64,000 nucleotides of DNA from Acanthaster planci (GCF_001949145.1 NW_019091377.1:1197021-1261020), one strand, 5' to 3'. Positions 50,901-61,738 are shown, counted from the stretch's first letter. The notes: generated by a model from the letters alone, not told the origin. Numbers and translations: made by a program.

Positions 50901-53100
50901 TGTACAGTAGGTCCCCATTTCTGCTGTGGTTCAAGGTGTTGCGTGAGCCCTCAAGGATGAAATGTTACCCAGGTCCCTTGTATCATTCTTTTGCAATTCT
51001 TTAGTCTGGGAAAAACACACATGATGATTTTGGAACCAGCAAGAGCCAGCTGAAGAAAGCGAGTCACAATTCACCCGAACCACTTTAATTTTAAAGGCCT
51101 GTAAAACAATCTTGCATGGTGTAAATCAGAGGGAACCCTCCGATATTTTCCAGCCCCATTACCCCTGCTTTTGTCAGGATGCCAAATTGACTGATACATG
51201 TTTATCAGCAGGAAGAGCTTAGCTCTTGCTCATGCAGGCTGTTATGAAGTAGACTTTTCCCATGAAATATGCACATTAGACAGGTGCATGCACGCTACCA
51301 CCACTGGTTGGCAAGCACGGCTGTCAACATTGTCGGCTGTGTTGAAAAGCTGCTATAACCATAACTTGGCGCATTGAAGGTCAATCTAAACAGTATTACA
51401 GCCTCTGTCCGATACTTCAGCACACTTTTCTAGAAACTAAGTGAAATTTTCAGTGTCCTGAAGTTAAAAAGTGACAATTCCTTGCCTTTAAGTTTGGCAC
51501 GCACGTCAAACAATACCAGTACAGAAATGGCGTGTACATTGTATGTGCTCATAGTTGCATGTGCATGGAGATTTGTATTGTTACATCTTAGATCAAAGCA
51601 ACTTTGCCAGCCGGTGGGAGTAATTCGCATGCGCCTGCCTTATTTGCGTGTTTCATGACAAAATGTCACTCAGTCAAAACTGGCAGGGTACCAGCCACTA
51701 ACATGTACAGATTGCATGGCAAGAAGACTGATGACCTGTTTTGCTAAGGAAGTATTTCTAGAGCTTAGCAATTTTCAAACTGGGTCCTTAGGCCCGCTGG
51801 ACTTAGATTCATAAAAACTTCACCACTGCATTTCCTATACTGACAGCCAAGAATTGGCTCAAAGTTGGCTTCAGGCCCTTCTGTAAAAGAGAAAATTGTT
51901 ACTTAGCGGGAAATATCTTTAAAAATTTGTGCAGCAAGCAAAATATCAATAAGGGACGGGTCACAAAAAAATGTACAACATGTGGCTCAGCGAGGGAACA
52001 AGTATTGGTCATTTTGTGCGTACATGCAGATCTCCTCGTAGCACACCCAATCAATAATTCCTCACAGATATACTTTTGGTAAGCAGGATTCTGTCGTCTC
52101 ATTCATCAGGCCGCACGTCGGCCGACCATGCGAGAGATCGGTTGCGATATTTAATACACTCCGCCGGCATCAGACATGCCCAGTGCAGAGATTTTGGGAG
52201 GATATCAGCACGACCCGATCTCTCAGCTCGTCGTTCTCTCTCTCGCTTCCTGCATCAGTTAATTTTTTATCTCTCCCTTTTTGTTTTAATCGACTAAGAG
52301 TGCACCCTTGCAATCAGAGAGGCCAGCCATGCAGGTTATTAAGACCCTATTCTACATAACTTGACCCAGTTTTCGTCTCGGGACTGCGATCTTGTCTCTG
52401 GAATTATTCAAGAGCAGCCTCTCTGTTGTCAGGATTTCTTCACGTCTCTTAACCGATGAATATCATATGCTCTGATTTCATAACGACAGTATGGTAAAAA
52501 TATTCCCCTAGATGAGATTTGAAGCTTGTCGTGGTGGAGGTAGCAAGTAAACTAGATAGGTTTGTGGTAGCACCATGGATATATCTCTTTTTGGAATATG
52601 TGGGATTCTGAAAAGAACCTCAACACTCAACATTTCAGACAGTATGCTCTCTCCGTCGTCAGGAGACAATATTCCCCCAGTCGATCCATACTTGAATTTT
52701 AGAAAAGCAAAATTGGACCACAGACTGACACCAGCCACATGTAGTGCCAGTAATCCCACGTACAGAGGCAGGCAGATATCTACAAGTCATTTGATTTTAT
52801 TTGGATACAAACATACGATTGTCTCAAATCTGTATGCTATCGAGATGACTGCCGTTACTGCGACTGTGACTGTCTGTGTGAAAGGTTTTGTTCCATTTCA
52901 GTTGAGAAAGGGAAAAAAGATAAACGGAGCCTTTTTCCCCACCTTTAGCTTTTTGTACTCATTTTGAAAAATATTTGTCAGAGGAATGCAGCCAATTGCA
53001 TACCTTGGTTTCATGTATTTCAGTGATCTTTATCTCTTAGCTTTAAATTTGTCAATATCTTTTGCCTGAATGCCCAACTGATATGTGACACAAAACACAG
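44916..53100. other. non-coding (probable intron); CpG-bearing patches at about 45130-45330 and 52090-52260
   Basis: No gene is supported over this long stretch. Two patches stand out. At 45130-45330 there is CpG-bearing complex sequence, open on both strands. At 52090-52260 roughly fourteen CpG fall in 170 bp (CACGTCGGCCGACCATGCGA, CACGACCCGATCTC), next to a TCTCTCTCTC tract. These could be enhancers or a minor promoter. A plus-strand frame from an ATG at 52575 (KRTSTLNISDSMLSPSSGDN then NIPPVDPYLNF) looks somewhat protein-like. Its opposite strand is also open and there are no splice sites, so its nature is unsettled. Confidence 0.4.
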
Positions 53101-53449
53101 TCGGGGGGGCTAGTCACAGTGGCAGTTTTACGGTTATGCTATGGTTAGCAGTCAGGGGCCAGTCACAGTGGCAGTTTTATGGTTATGCTATGGTTAGCAG
53201 TCGGGGGGGGCAGTCTCAGTGGTAGTGTTATGGTTATGCTATGGTTAGCAGTCGGGGGCCAGTCTCAGTGGTAGTGTTAATATGGTTATGCTATTGTAAG
53301 CAGTCGGGGGCCAGTCACAGTGGCAGTGTTAGGTTATGCTATGGTTAGGAGTCGGGGGTTAGTCACAGTGGCAGTTTTACACTTATGCTATGGTTAGCAG
53401 TCGGGGGCCAGTCACAGTGGTAGTGTTATGGTTATGCCTATGATTAGAA
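53101..53449. repeat. tandem array, seven units of about 47-52 bp
   Basis: The unit is TCGGGGGCCAGTCACAGTGG then CAGTTTTATGGTTATGCTAT then GGTTAGCAG. Copies begin near 53101, 53152, 53201, 53251, 53303, 53350 and 53400, with substitutions and small indels. The G run at the unit start varies from four to eight. Confidence 0.9.
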
Positions 53450-53517
53450 ATCTCTGCAAGTGGTTCAACATCGCAACCGTATTATGCTTGTGATGTTTAA
53501 AGAAATTTGAAAAAAGC

Positions 53518-53643
53518 TAAGGCTGCATCCAAATCTGTTGTCTAGAGGCTAGGTCTAGATCTTCACTCCATTGGAAATGCATGGAGACGCACACACAATA
53601 GACCTAGCCGTAGCTCTGGAAGCCCGTTTCAGACACAGCCTCA
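53518..53643. repeat. inverted-repeat element, family E, copy 2 (compact)
   Basis: The ends CTAAGGCTGCATCCAAATCT and (reverse complement) CTGAGGCTGTGTCTGAAACG are related inverted repeats. Inside, GAGGCTAGGTCTAGATC and GACCTAGCCGTAGCTC also pair. About 125 bp in total with inverted ends fits a MITE. The same halves flank the assembly gap at 37724-38282. Confidence 0.7.
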
Positions 53644-56459
53644 GATTTAGTGGGCAGTCTGATGACATGCACACATGTGATCAAACTTCGGCCACTGAAC
53701 TTGCCAGAATCCATTTGATATACTTTTGATATCCTGTGATATTGACATGCTGTTCCCTAGTTCCTGCAGACTTAAACATGGTAACCAGGATTCATTGCCA
53801 TTACTGCATTGGCACCACATTCATGGTACATGTTATTGATTTGCATTCATTTGTTAAATGCCTCTTTGACCAATAGGGTGTTGCGATTCATCACTTCAAG
53901 ATTAAGAATGCATCTGTCTATATGGTTAAACTGCAGTAACGATATCTCCTTGGATTGGTTTGTGCATTCTCTTTGATGAATTTCCATCTTGAGATGAATA
54001 TTGTTTCCTCTTTCCCTGTTTTTAGGGGAAGAGACATTTATAAGCAGTAAGATCTTGGTCATTATCTTATTTCTCTTTTCCACTGGTACAGAAATAATCA
54101 TTGAATGGGGTCGTTACTTGGCCTTAATTCACGGCCTTGTAGAATGATTTGAAGCATTATATTGCTGCCTCCTCTCGGCAACGCTCAATGGCAGTTTCTG
54201 TTTATTGGATGGGCAATCGCTCATGGTCTTGTCTTCATTTCCCACATTGGAAAAGGGAATGCAATTTACCCTTTCGGATTATCGCTACCTGACAAGTTTT
54301 TACGATTACACTGAAATGCTCTGCGCAGGATTTACAGTGGGAAAGGTTGGCCTATGCATTTAAGGTGTGGATGAGCAACTTAATTTCTTTTGCCTGGAAA
54401 TCCACTGCACTGCATCAAATTGACACAGGTCACTGCATTTTCCTGTCGGTGGGCCACGTTACACCCATAGCAATCGTTCCAGGGATTCGTTTCATGTTAA
54501 AACAGAGTACACCCAGAAGGCAGAGATTTTGTCACAGTTGACTGAAATTTTGGGCGGTTGCTGTTCAACAATGACAGTGTATTTTGTCAGAACACAAATA
54601 GAAGTCCGAGTCATACTTGTATTTTCAACAGATCTATGACCCCCAAAAATATTAATCTCAAAATTGATCAAGAAAATGGCCATCCCGTCAAGATTTGCTG
54701 GGCTCTTTGCTTGTGTGATTGCGTAGCCATGCCAACTTTTGGCAATGAGCCCTTGCAAAGCGGCACTTTGAGAAGAATTTCCTCAAGTCTCTTGTATGAC
54801 TTCAGTCCTTTTTCTTCGTCATTTCATTTATACTCCTGAACAATACAATACAATACACTGTTGCAGTGTTGCTGTGGAAAATCATGGAGTTAAAATTCCC
54901 CATAGATATCAATGTAATTTAACACTGCATCATCGCACAGCCATACTGCATCATGCATGCATGCCATGTTCTGCTGAGGCCCTCGAAAATGTGTGGAGCT
55001 AATAATGCGATGTGCATAATCATCAGGCATGCAACTTTTCCTCAAATCAGCTGATTTCCTCCATATTTCACTTCACACTCATGACATTGAAAATTGAGAA
55101 ACACCGTATAAAGTCCTGTAAAGATAGGAATGTCCTCATTTTTTGACAGAGTCCACGTTGCATGTCTGAATCACGTTCACGCAGTGAGTGTGATAGATCA
55201 TAAAGGACACTGTCTTTGACCCTTTGAGTCCCAAGTGTGAAATATGGAACAGCCATTAATTGACCAGAGAGAAGAACCAAGACTCGGTGATGTTTTATGT
55301 GGCGTCAGTCGGTAGTAGAGTTAACATTAGCAATGACATGCTTGGATGGGTATACCAAACTTTTATTCAGGTCAGTCTAGATGAGACATTTATTGTTCTG
55401 AAAATCTTGCCCGGGGACACAAATGTGGGGACATCACAGGAGTCACACTCGTAGAATTAGAAAGCCTTCAGGGCCCCAAATGATCAGCTGGATGGGTTAC
55501 CTTCATTTAAGATGGTTTTAAATAAATAAATGATGTTTTTTGGTTCAGCTTCCCCAATATTGTGGTGGGTTGACCTTCAATGCAGCATGCATAGTCCAAG
55601 TGTGAAGGACGTGAGATTATTAACCATACTGAAAAGGCACTTCTCGCAAGTCCAAGGAATTTTTTAAAATGCTGAGGTTTGCATTGTTTCAAATGCTAAA
55701 AACATGCACTGCCTCTTTACAGTTGGGAAACGTTGTCACTCAAAAGATTTCTTTTTAATTTCAAATGTCACAGACGGACTCTTTCTCCCCTCTGCCCAAC
55801 AAGCTTAAGATTTCCAATTTCAGACCCTTGTTCGTTTTTGGATGCCGTGGCAAGCAAATCCAATGGAGCCCCAAGCAATCTGGGCTGCCAATCCCTGCAT
55901 TATTTTTTTTCTTATCTCGACTTTCACCTCTATACTGTACCATGCCCTTGAGGGGAGAACCTCACAAGATCGGCATTCGATTTCTCTTCTCTTTTTTTTG
56001 GTATCTATTTTTCATTTCCTTGTCTTTGTTACCGTCTCCAGTTCCATTTATTCATTCCTGATGGAAATCACTTTGGGCAAAATAAGAACATTGATAGCAG
56101 TTCTTAACCCTATAAATAAATCATGAAATATGATTGGACTTTTTGGGGTTATTGGTTAAATTTTGTCTGGAGGAGAAACTAAGATAGCTATTGATTGTTA
56201 TTCTTATTTCGATCATGAGAAACATCAATTTTTTTTTCCTATGTTGTACTCGACTCCTCGAAATAAAGTCAGATGATCTTCTCTCAGGGGAATACAGATC
56301 TACTCCGTCATGAGACTCATTTTCATTTGAGGGAAGAAAAAAATAACTGAGGAGACGAGCTGGGAAGTGGGAAAGACGCATCTGATCAACTTTCCCCCAA
56401 ATTATAGGTCTCCTTGTGAGGCGCAGTGTCAAGACACTCGGTGGGAGGAAAAAAACCCG
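53644..56459. other. non-coding (probable intron), (AATAC)n near 54838-54856
   Basis: No gene is supported. A short pentamer repeat ACAATACAATACAATACAC occurs. A plus-strand frame at 55765-55900 is open but without splice borders. Confidence 0.45.
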
Positions 56460-56760
56460 CCATTGAACGGTATTCGCGAAAGGCTATTGCTCTGACCCGC
56501 TCGAGGGATTTGTTCTGATTACGGGGCTGGGACAGGAGAGCCGTCCGTCTCGGGGATCGGCATTACGACGAAGGGGGAATCCATTGAAAGGAAGCGATTG
56601 CAAAAGGAGAGAGAGAGACGCAGTTGTTCGGGGAAGAGAGAGAGCAAGAGAGACGGAAAGGGTTTGAAGAAAAAACTGTCGCCATGATCGGCCTGGGGTC
56701 TGGGGAAACATCCGAGCCGAGCGGTGGAGGACGGCATTCCCTGTTTTGCCGATGCTCCTT
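56460..56760 (+). promoter_or_regulatory. CpG-rich probable promoter / 5' leader of a short first exon
   Basis: There are around 25 CpG in 300 bp, against a CpG-poor surround. The stretch includes CTCGAGGGATTTG, CCGTCCGTCTCGGGGATCGG and CCGAGCCGAGCGG, and a GAGAGAGAGACG / GAGAGAGAGCAAGAGAGACG purine tract typical of transcribed leaders. No clear TATA box was seen, so initiation is likely dispersed. It leads directly into the start codons of the short exon that ends at 56841. Confidence 0.55.
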
Positions 56761-56817
56761 AAGATGAGTTTCCAGACACATCAGGAGTACGTATACATAA
56801 TGTGCTGCATCAGCGGA

Positions 56818-56841
56818 ATGGGCAACAGGAGCTCCAAGCAA
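56818..56841 (+). CDS. short first coding exon, MGNRSSKQ start
   Basis: ATG at 56818 sits in strong context (GCGGAATGG: G at -3, G at +4) and encodes MGNRSSKQ before the donor AAGCAA|GTAAAA. Gly2, Ser6 and Lys7 fit the N-myristoylation consensus, so this form would be anchored to membranes. The exon leaves in phase 0, which suits the phase-0 exon at 59778-59858. In-frame ATGs at 56752 and 56764 would add residues (SFQTHQEYVYIMCCISG) and abolish myristoylation, so start choice matters. The short open frame, CpG-rich leader and phase match support the call. There is no proof of transcription. Confidence 0.5.
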
Positions 56842-57637
56842 GTAAAAAAATGCCTACTTATTTCTTTTAGTTCTTGATGTGTAGATGCTGGTGTGTGTTA
56901 GTCAAGTGGACAGGAGTAATGCTGTTGTCAATCGTTTTCGTAAGCAATTTACTGCTCTTCACAGACAGTTAAGCAAAGTCTTGGCAGTGGTAGCCAATAG
57001 ACTGTTCTGGCATTGTCTTCAAATGCTGTTGGTTGAGTGTTTTGCGTGTTCACATGTCTGTCTGGTTCTGTTTTCAGCTGTTACATTAGAGATGTGGTTT
57101 GGTCTCACGAATGCCACATCAGGCCCCTTTATTGTTACGAATCTCGCTGTAAATTGCTCACATGAGAATGTAATGCATGTGTCTTGAATAACTGCCTTTA
57201 ATAGGCCAGCTTAAGTGGTGATTTCTTATTTGCGCTGAAGCTCACTTGCAGCTATGGTCAGGTACTTCCGTATATTTTCAGTTTAATTTGATTCAAGAAA
57301 TTATGGTTACCTCCGCATTTCCGTGGGGCCCTGTGACATCTCTGTATTTGATAGTGACTGCCGTATATAATGTACTCTCCCCCCACCTGACGTTGGTTGA
57401 GTCTACTACTGCATACCTACCAGATTACCAATACAAGGTCAGTCTGCCACCTGCGTAAGACTGAAAAGGAAACGGTAGAATATCCAGAAATAAAATGACA
57501 AAGGAACAATCTTACCTTTCACAAGAGTCAGAACAAATAAACAAGAAATAACACCAAAAACATGCGTTACCGAAGGAAAAAACTCGAAGGAACAACACAT
57601 TCTGTAACGTAATAGCGCTAAGAAAAAGAGGACGAAC
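56842..57637. other. non-coding, no further exon seen
   Basis: This is the start of the intron after the short first exon. Short open frames such as 56885-57187 lack splice sites. Confidence 0.45.
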
Positions 57638-57718
57638 ATGGCCGACACCTTTGCGGCGGGGCGGGCGAGTGAGTTGGGATGCACTATTGGTGATCGAGAA
57701 TTTAGCGAATGCAAGTAA
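57638..57718 (+). CDS. weak start-codon exon or small open frame
   Basis: AACATGGCCGACACC is an excellent start context in a CpG-rich patch (GCGGCGGGGCGGGCGAG). It opens a 26-codon frame, MADTFAAGRASELGC then TIGDREFSECK, ended by TAA. TGCAA|GTAATG near the end could be a splice donor (phase 2). It may be the first exon of an unseen gene or part of the transposon-like material before 58330. There is no downstream exon in matching phase. Very uncertain. Confidence 0.25.
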   Translation: MADTFAAGRASELGCTIGDREFSECK

Positions 57719-58329
57719 TGGACTAGGAAATAATGCATACATGTAGGTATTGGTAATCTGTGTAGGTTGCAGGCAGTAGACTTGGCTTTTTAAAACAAAT
57801 CTGAGAAAAAAGTATGACATGGATAACACGTTTGGATTGGTGACTTTAGCTACATGTAGCACCGACAATTGGACAGTGTGATGAGTAAGATTTGAGGAAT
57901 AAATAGCAGAGAGGTCAGCCTCACGAAGGGGGGAAGGGGTTAACAGGAGTCCAAGTGCACCTCATGTCAGAAAGGACAGTTTGGCTGTGAAAGTGTGTGT
58001 TACCTTAAAGGGAATTGGCCGTGCTGGGAAGATATCTTGTATCGACACGTAAAACAAATGTACATATAACAAGAAAACACATCTGCACAATTTCAAAATG
58101 CGCGGAAAGATGTTAAAAATTATAGTTTTCACGACCTTATTTCACTCCCTTCTCGGAGCAGAAGCTAAACATTCGCCGTCGGGTACTGAAAGTTGTCTGA
58201 AGAAATTCTCAAGAATCATGACGTCATAGGACAGAGTCCTTTATCTGGCGACTGTTTACTGTTATGCAATGATGCGGCGACGTCGCGACACGTACTGTAT
58301 GTAATGCAGTAGCGTTAGCGTGTGCTATC
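57719..58329. other. non-coding, no gene seen
   Basis: No supported gene. CpG words (GCGGCGACGTCGCGACACG) rise just before 58330, consistent with a leader or promoter for the next feature. Confidence 0.45.
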
Positions 58330-58542
58330 ATGTCAGACTCAAGTGGCAACAATTCCAGCATCGATGCTTTTTCGTCTTATTCATTTGACGAAGAAAGCGA
58401 CATTGAAGGAGCTGATGAGGCACAAGAAATATTACCTTATCAGTTCGAACCCAGAATACACTCAGGAAGAGATTTTGCAACTCGAGGGTGTTGGCCACGG
58501 GCATGGCGGCGACCCAGAGGATCGACAACAAATCACTGACTG
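58330..58542 (+). pseudogene. first exon of a P2X7-like (LPYQFEP-type) gene, frameshifted
   Basis: ATG at 58330 opens MSDSSGNNSSIDAFSSYSFD, then an acidic stretch (EESDIEGADEAQE) and LPYQFEP. The continuation EYTQEEILQLEGVGHGHGGD then PEDRQQITD lies one frame over. An extra C in CCC at 58450-58452 explains the shift. A Ser/acidic leader, a PY-FEP motif and an EEx-LxxLE segment are, from memory, typical of the N-terminus of invertebrate proteins with the P2X7 intracellular-type (Cys-rich) domain. Those are often multicopy and hitchhike with transposons. The exon appears to end at GACTG|GTAATG, where the Cys-rich WC-C domain would follow. I could not find that domain in the next kilobase. It is either a decayed copy or a gene with one assembly error. 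Confidence 0.5.
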
Positions 58543-59777
58543 GTAATGATTTTTTCCTGCACCATTATAAAAATTTCTGAAAGACGTAATTGTCCTACCA
58601 TTGGCTATTCGATGGCTATATTCACTGATGTTTCATAAATCCTGTTTGATTCTCATCGGCAAAACCAGGTGACGTGAAACGTTGGGTTGGGATTTGTCTT
58701 TAGGGCCTACTGGGACAGCTGATCGTGTGTTGTCCACAAATCTTTGCCACAAACGCTGGTGTGAAAAGTTGCTTGGGAATCTATAAAAACTGCTCTCTGG
58801 GGAATTGTTTTGATTGCGACTGCAGCCACCGACAACTCAGTTTATCAGCATTCTTTCGAAATTCACAATTCACGATAGAAATTATTACATGTGTACTACG
58901 TGATGCGAAACAAAATGAACGTGACATGTCAAGTTAGTTGTCTATTAGCTCTGCCCCGTGTTAAGAGAAGGGCATAGGAAACAAGACCAAATGTGGTTGA
59001 CGTGATACGTACGAGTTACGTACCTGACTATGCGGGAGAGCTGAGAGTATTATTATTCTTGCACGGACCAATCAACTTTCTTGCTGGAACTATGCAGTCT
59101 TGTCTGGAAAGTCAAGTCCATCCTATGACGTCGCATTTTTGCCAAGATTTGTCTGCTGCCCTCATTGACCAATTTAATTCCATATGCAGTTTGATGCAGT
59201 TCCATCTTTGGAATCCAACTAGTATGGGGAACTACTAATACGGGGGTGGGGATTAGAACCCTCCTCCTAGCTTCACCCTCAAAGAATTACTTTCTCTAAC
59301 TTTTTGGTGACATCCTGCACGGTTAAACTTAATGTTGGAGTCACTATGGGTCCTTGGTGCTTTATGATTATTAACTTCACAAGATTTGAACTTTGACCCC
59401 ATAACGCAGTTGTTCCCCTCTCCGCTGTTGAGTTTGCATCTCCAAGCAATGAATGGATACCTCAAGCTTTTCTTGATAGACAAATAAGGATATAAACATG
59501 AATGTAATCTTTGGTTTTTGCCTTTCATTGAGATAATGTAACAAATCTCATTTAAATGTGGAACAAAAGGAGATGGTATTACTTACATTGAAATGCTTTA
59601 CAGCTATGCGCTGCTGGCATTTTCTTAAAGGAAAGTTTGGCTGAGTGGACTTAGTCCTTGAGCAAATAACTATACCTGATGACGCACATCATCCACAGAG
59701 AAATGCCAGGGCTCAGTCAGAAGCCATGCACAGGACCACACTGTTTTGTCCACTATACTCTCCCCCCCCCACCACAG
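58543..59777. other. non-coding, no further exon of the P2X7-like copy found
   Basis: Frames at 58725-58937 (KNCSLGNCFDCDCSHRQ) contain cysteines but do not match the expected WC-C-G--C pattern. The right end carries CTCTCCCCCCCCCCACCACAG, the pyrimidine tract and acceptor for the exon at 59778. Confidence 0.4.
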
Positions 59778-59858
59778 CTGAAAAAATATTATTGTTTCAA
59801 ATCCCATCGACAGGAGGATAAAGAGGAGTCTATAACGCCAGTCTATAAGCCTGCTGAG
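59778..59858 (+). CDS. internal coding exon (81 bp, phase 0/0)
   Basis: The acceptor CTCTCCCCCCCCCCACCACAG is close to ideal, and the donor GCTGAG|GTGAGA is good. Between them are exactly 27 codons, open in one frame: LKKYYCFKSHRQEDKEES followed by ITPVYKPAE. The other two frames hit stops at once. It starts and ends in phase 0, so it joins cleanly to the short MGNRSSKQ exon (56841) and to the large exon (26168), and can be skipped without a frame change. The opening KKY recalls a segment of Dlg-type MAGUK proteins, but the rest does not match and I do not make that call. Function unknown. Confidence 0.7.
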
Positions 59859-60430
59859 GTGAGAGTGTTGCCGGGGTATTTTAAATGCTGTTGCCATGGT
59901 TACGACGGTCGTCACGATGCCTTGTGATTTCAGAGATGACTGGATACATAAACACCTCCAAAATATTCCAGACGGAAAGGTTGCTTCTTGGTCATTGATG
60001 AAGTCTTTTGGGAAAATGAAGAAATGTCTTCTCTTTATTGGTCATTGATCATTATTCAAGCCCAGTCTTGGAGCATTGTGGACACTTCCTAATCTTTGAC
60101 TGATAGAGTCACAGATAATCGGCCTCGAGCGGAAACTCCTCGTCACTGGTTGAAAAGAGCCACGTTTGTTGGGAATATTCATTTTGTAGGGAGCGATACA
60201 GTAGCAATACTTGCCTTTCCTAGTTGTTTGTGAACAAGTGATGCACAGTTAGTACCAAAGAAGCTGCAGTTGCTAAGGAAATAGCACCCTCTCTTTTTCA
60301 AGTTCGAGGTCCACAGCTTCACCAATCCATATATTAGACAGCAGCTTTTGAGTGCATGCGTAACGACAGGGATTTTCAGGAGAAACTTTTCCTGAATTTT
60401 CATAAGGATCTAGTGTCCGTGTGAACAGAT
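59859..60430. other. intron, no exon seen
   Basis: This follows the donor at 59859 and contains no supported gene or repeat. Confidence 0.5.
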
Positions 60431-60565
60431 GGTTCAAAAGAGGCTTTTCGTGGCAGCTATCTTACAGGGCAGTTCTTTCGTTCCACAGGGAAATCTCCTT
60501 TGTGAATACCCTGTGGAAACAAAAGCACAGGCCTGCAAGATGGCAGCCATGGAAACCCTCGATTG
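60431..60565 (-). repeat. foldback element, family C, copy 2
   Basis: The left arm GCAGCTATCTTACAGGGCAG then TTCTTTCGTTCCACAGGGAA and the right arm CCTGTGGAAACAAAAGCACA then GGCCTGCAAGATGGCAGCC pair with each other. The reverse complement of the whole stretch aligns along its length with 21221-21377, including the central CACAAAGGAG-TTTCC. The copies sit in opposite orientation 39 kb apart. Confidence 0.8.
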
Positions 60566-60922
60566 AATGAATGAAATCCAAAATGAAGAACTTGACCAGC
60601 TGCTTTCTGGGCCACAATACTCTTTGGTATTAACCAAAATAACTGGTACTTCCTGGACATGCTTAACCAACCAAAGTACCAGTGACGTTTGCTTATAACC
60701 CAGCTCATTGATGTATTGCACACAAATTTGCTAAGCATTGTTTCCAATTCAGCAACTGAATCATTGTCCTGTCTCTTTGTGGCAAGCTTGAGCGCCTCGT
60801 GACATCAGATTGAATAATTGGGCCTCAGTTCTCTGAGTCAGACTTAGAAGTCCATGTTCAAGTCAGCTTTTTTACTTATTTAAGTTTGATCACAAGAAAT
60901 GATCAACTTTATTTGCAGAGTT
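60566..60922. other. intron, no exon seen
   Basis: No supported feature. Confidence 0.45.
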
Positions 60923-61128
60923 GCAGTAGAGTCAGTCACAAGTCATTCACAAGCCAGTCACAAGTCAGTCTCTAGCCAGTCACAAGCCAGTCACAAGTCA
61001 GTCTCTAGCCAGTCACAAGCCAGTCACAAGTCAGTCACAAGCCAGTCACAAGTCAGTCACAAGCCAGTCACAAGTCATGCACAAGCCAGTCACAACTCAG
61101 TCACTAGCCAGTCACAAGGCAATCACAA
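60923..61128. repeat. 10/20-bp tandem array (CAGTCACAAG)
   Basis: CAGTCACAAG and variants (CAGTCTCTAG, CAGTCACTAG, CATGCACAAG) repeat about twenty times, with a higher-order alternation of AAGCCAGTCAC and AAGTCAGTCAC. It translates to a serine-rich QASHKSV/SSQS pattern, so the frame through it is an artefact. Loose relatives occur near 3420, 10560, 18720 and 31200. Confidence 0.9.
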
Positions 61129-61526
61129 GTTGATTTGTCAGTTCATAAAACAGGTCAGAACTAAAAGAGATGAAGAGTGACGAAAGAATACCTTTTTCAC
61201 AGTTCTGACAGATTTGTGGTGACTTGTGACTGCCTCAATTACAGCTGTGTTTCTTTGTAGTCTGCACCAAGCAGAAGGGGATATCAGACAGTATCCAACT
61301 GTTTGTCTTGACTTCTTTCATCTGATCGAATGTGGACGTGCTTGGTCAAATTGTAAATGGCAGGCGTGAACTTGGTCATTCTGACAACAACCAGTTGTAC
61401 TTCTAATAGTTTATTTATTGCATAATGCCACAGCATGAACTAAGTAAAGAAACTTGACAGTGACTGTGACTCTGCTGATGTGAGCCAGATATGAATAATC
61501 AGCTTCTAATTTACATAACAGGTTTT
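61129..61526. other. intron, no exon seen
   Basis: No supported feature. Confidence 0.45.
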
Positions 61527-61665
61527 GCCCTTACCCAACGTATATATTAATAAACACTGTATGCTCAGTGCTTGTCCGAGAGCTTGCAAAAAAAGTCACA
61601 AGCTTACTGGGGTAGGACTCGAACCCACGACCTCCTGCTTACTAGTGCAGACGTCTTAACCATCT
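61527..61665 (-). repeat. tRNA-derived SINE, copy 2 (truncated head)
   Basis: On the minus strand GTCGTGGGTTCGAGTCC is a perfect B box, followed by a tail sharing CTCAGTGCTTGTCCGAGAGC and GCCCTTAC (plus strand) with the copy at 32229-32400. The A-box side is replaced by unrelated sequence after GTCTTAACCATCTTAA. It has the same orientation as copy 1. Confidence 0.7.
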
Positions 61666-61738
61666 TAAACATCTAGAAAAAAAGCTTCTAATTTGTTATA
61701 TAACCAGGTTGTCTAGATGTTCTGTGCTGCTTCATCAA

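Noticed and set aside
59778-59858. Assignment to a Dlg-type MAGUK because of the opening KKY
   Set aside because: Only a few residues agree. Neither the flanking exons nor the large upstream exon resembles that family, and no PDZ sequence is present in the window.
60899-61180. Serine/glutamine/histidine-rich repetitive frame
   Set aside because: It is entirely produced by the CAGTCACAAG tandem array.
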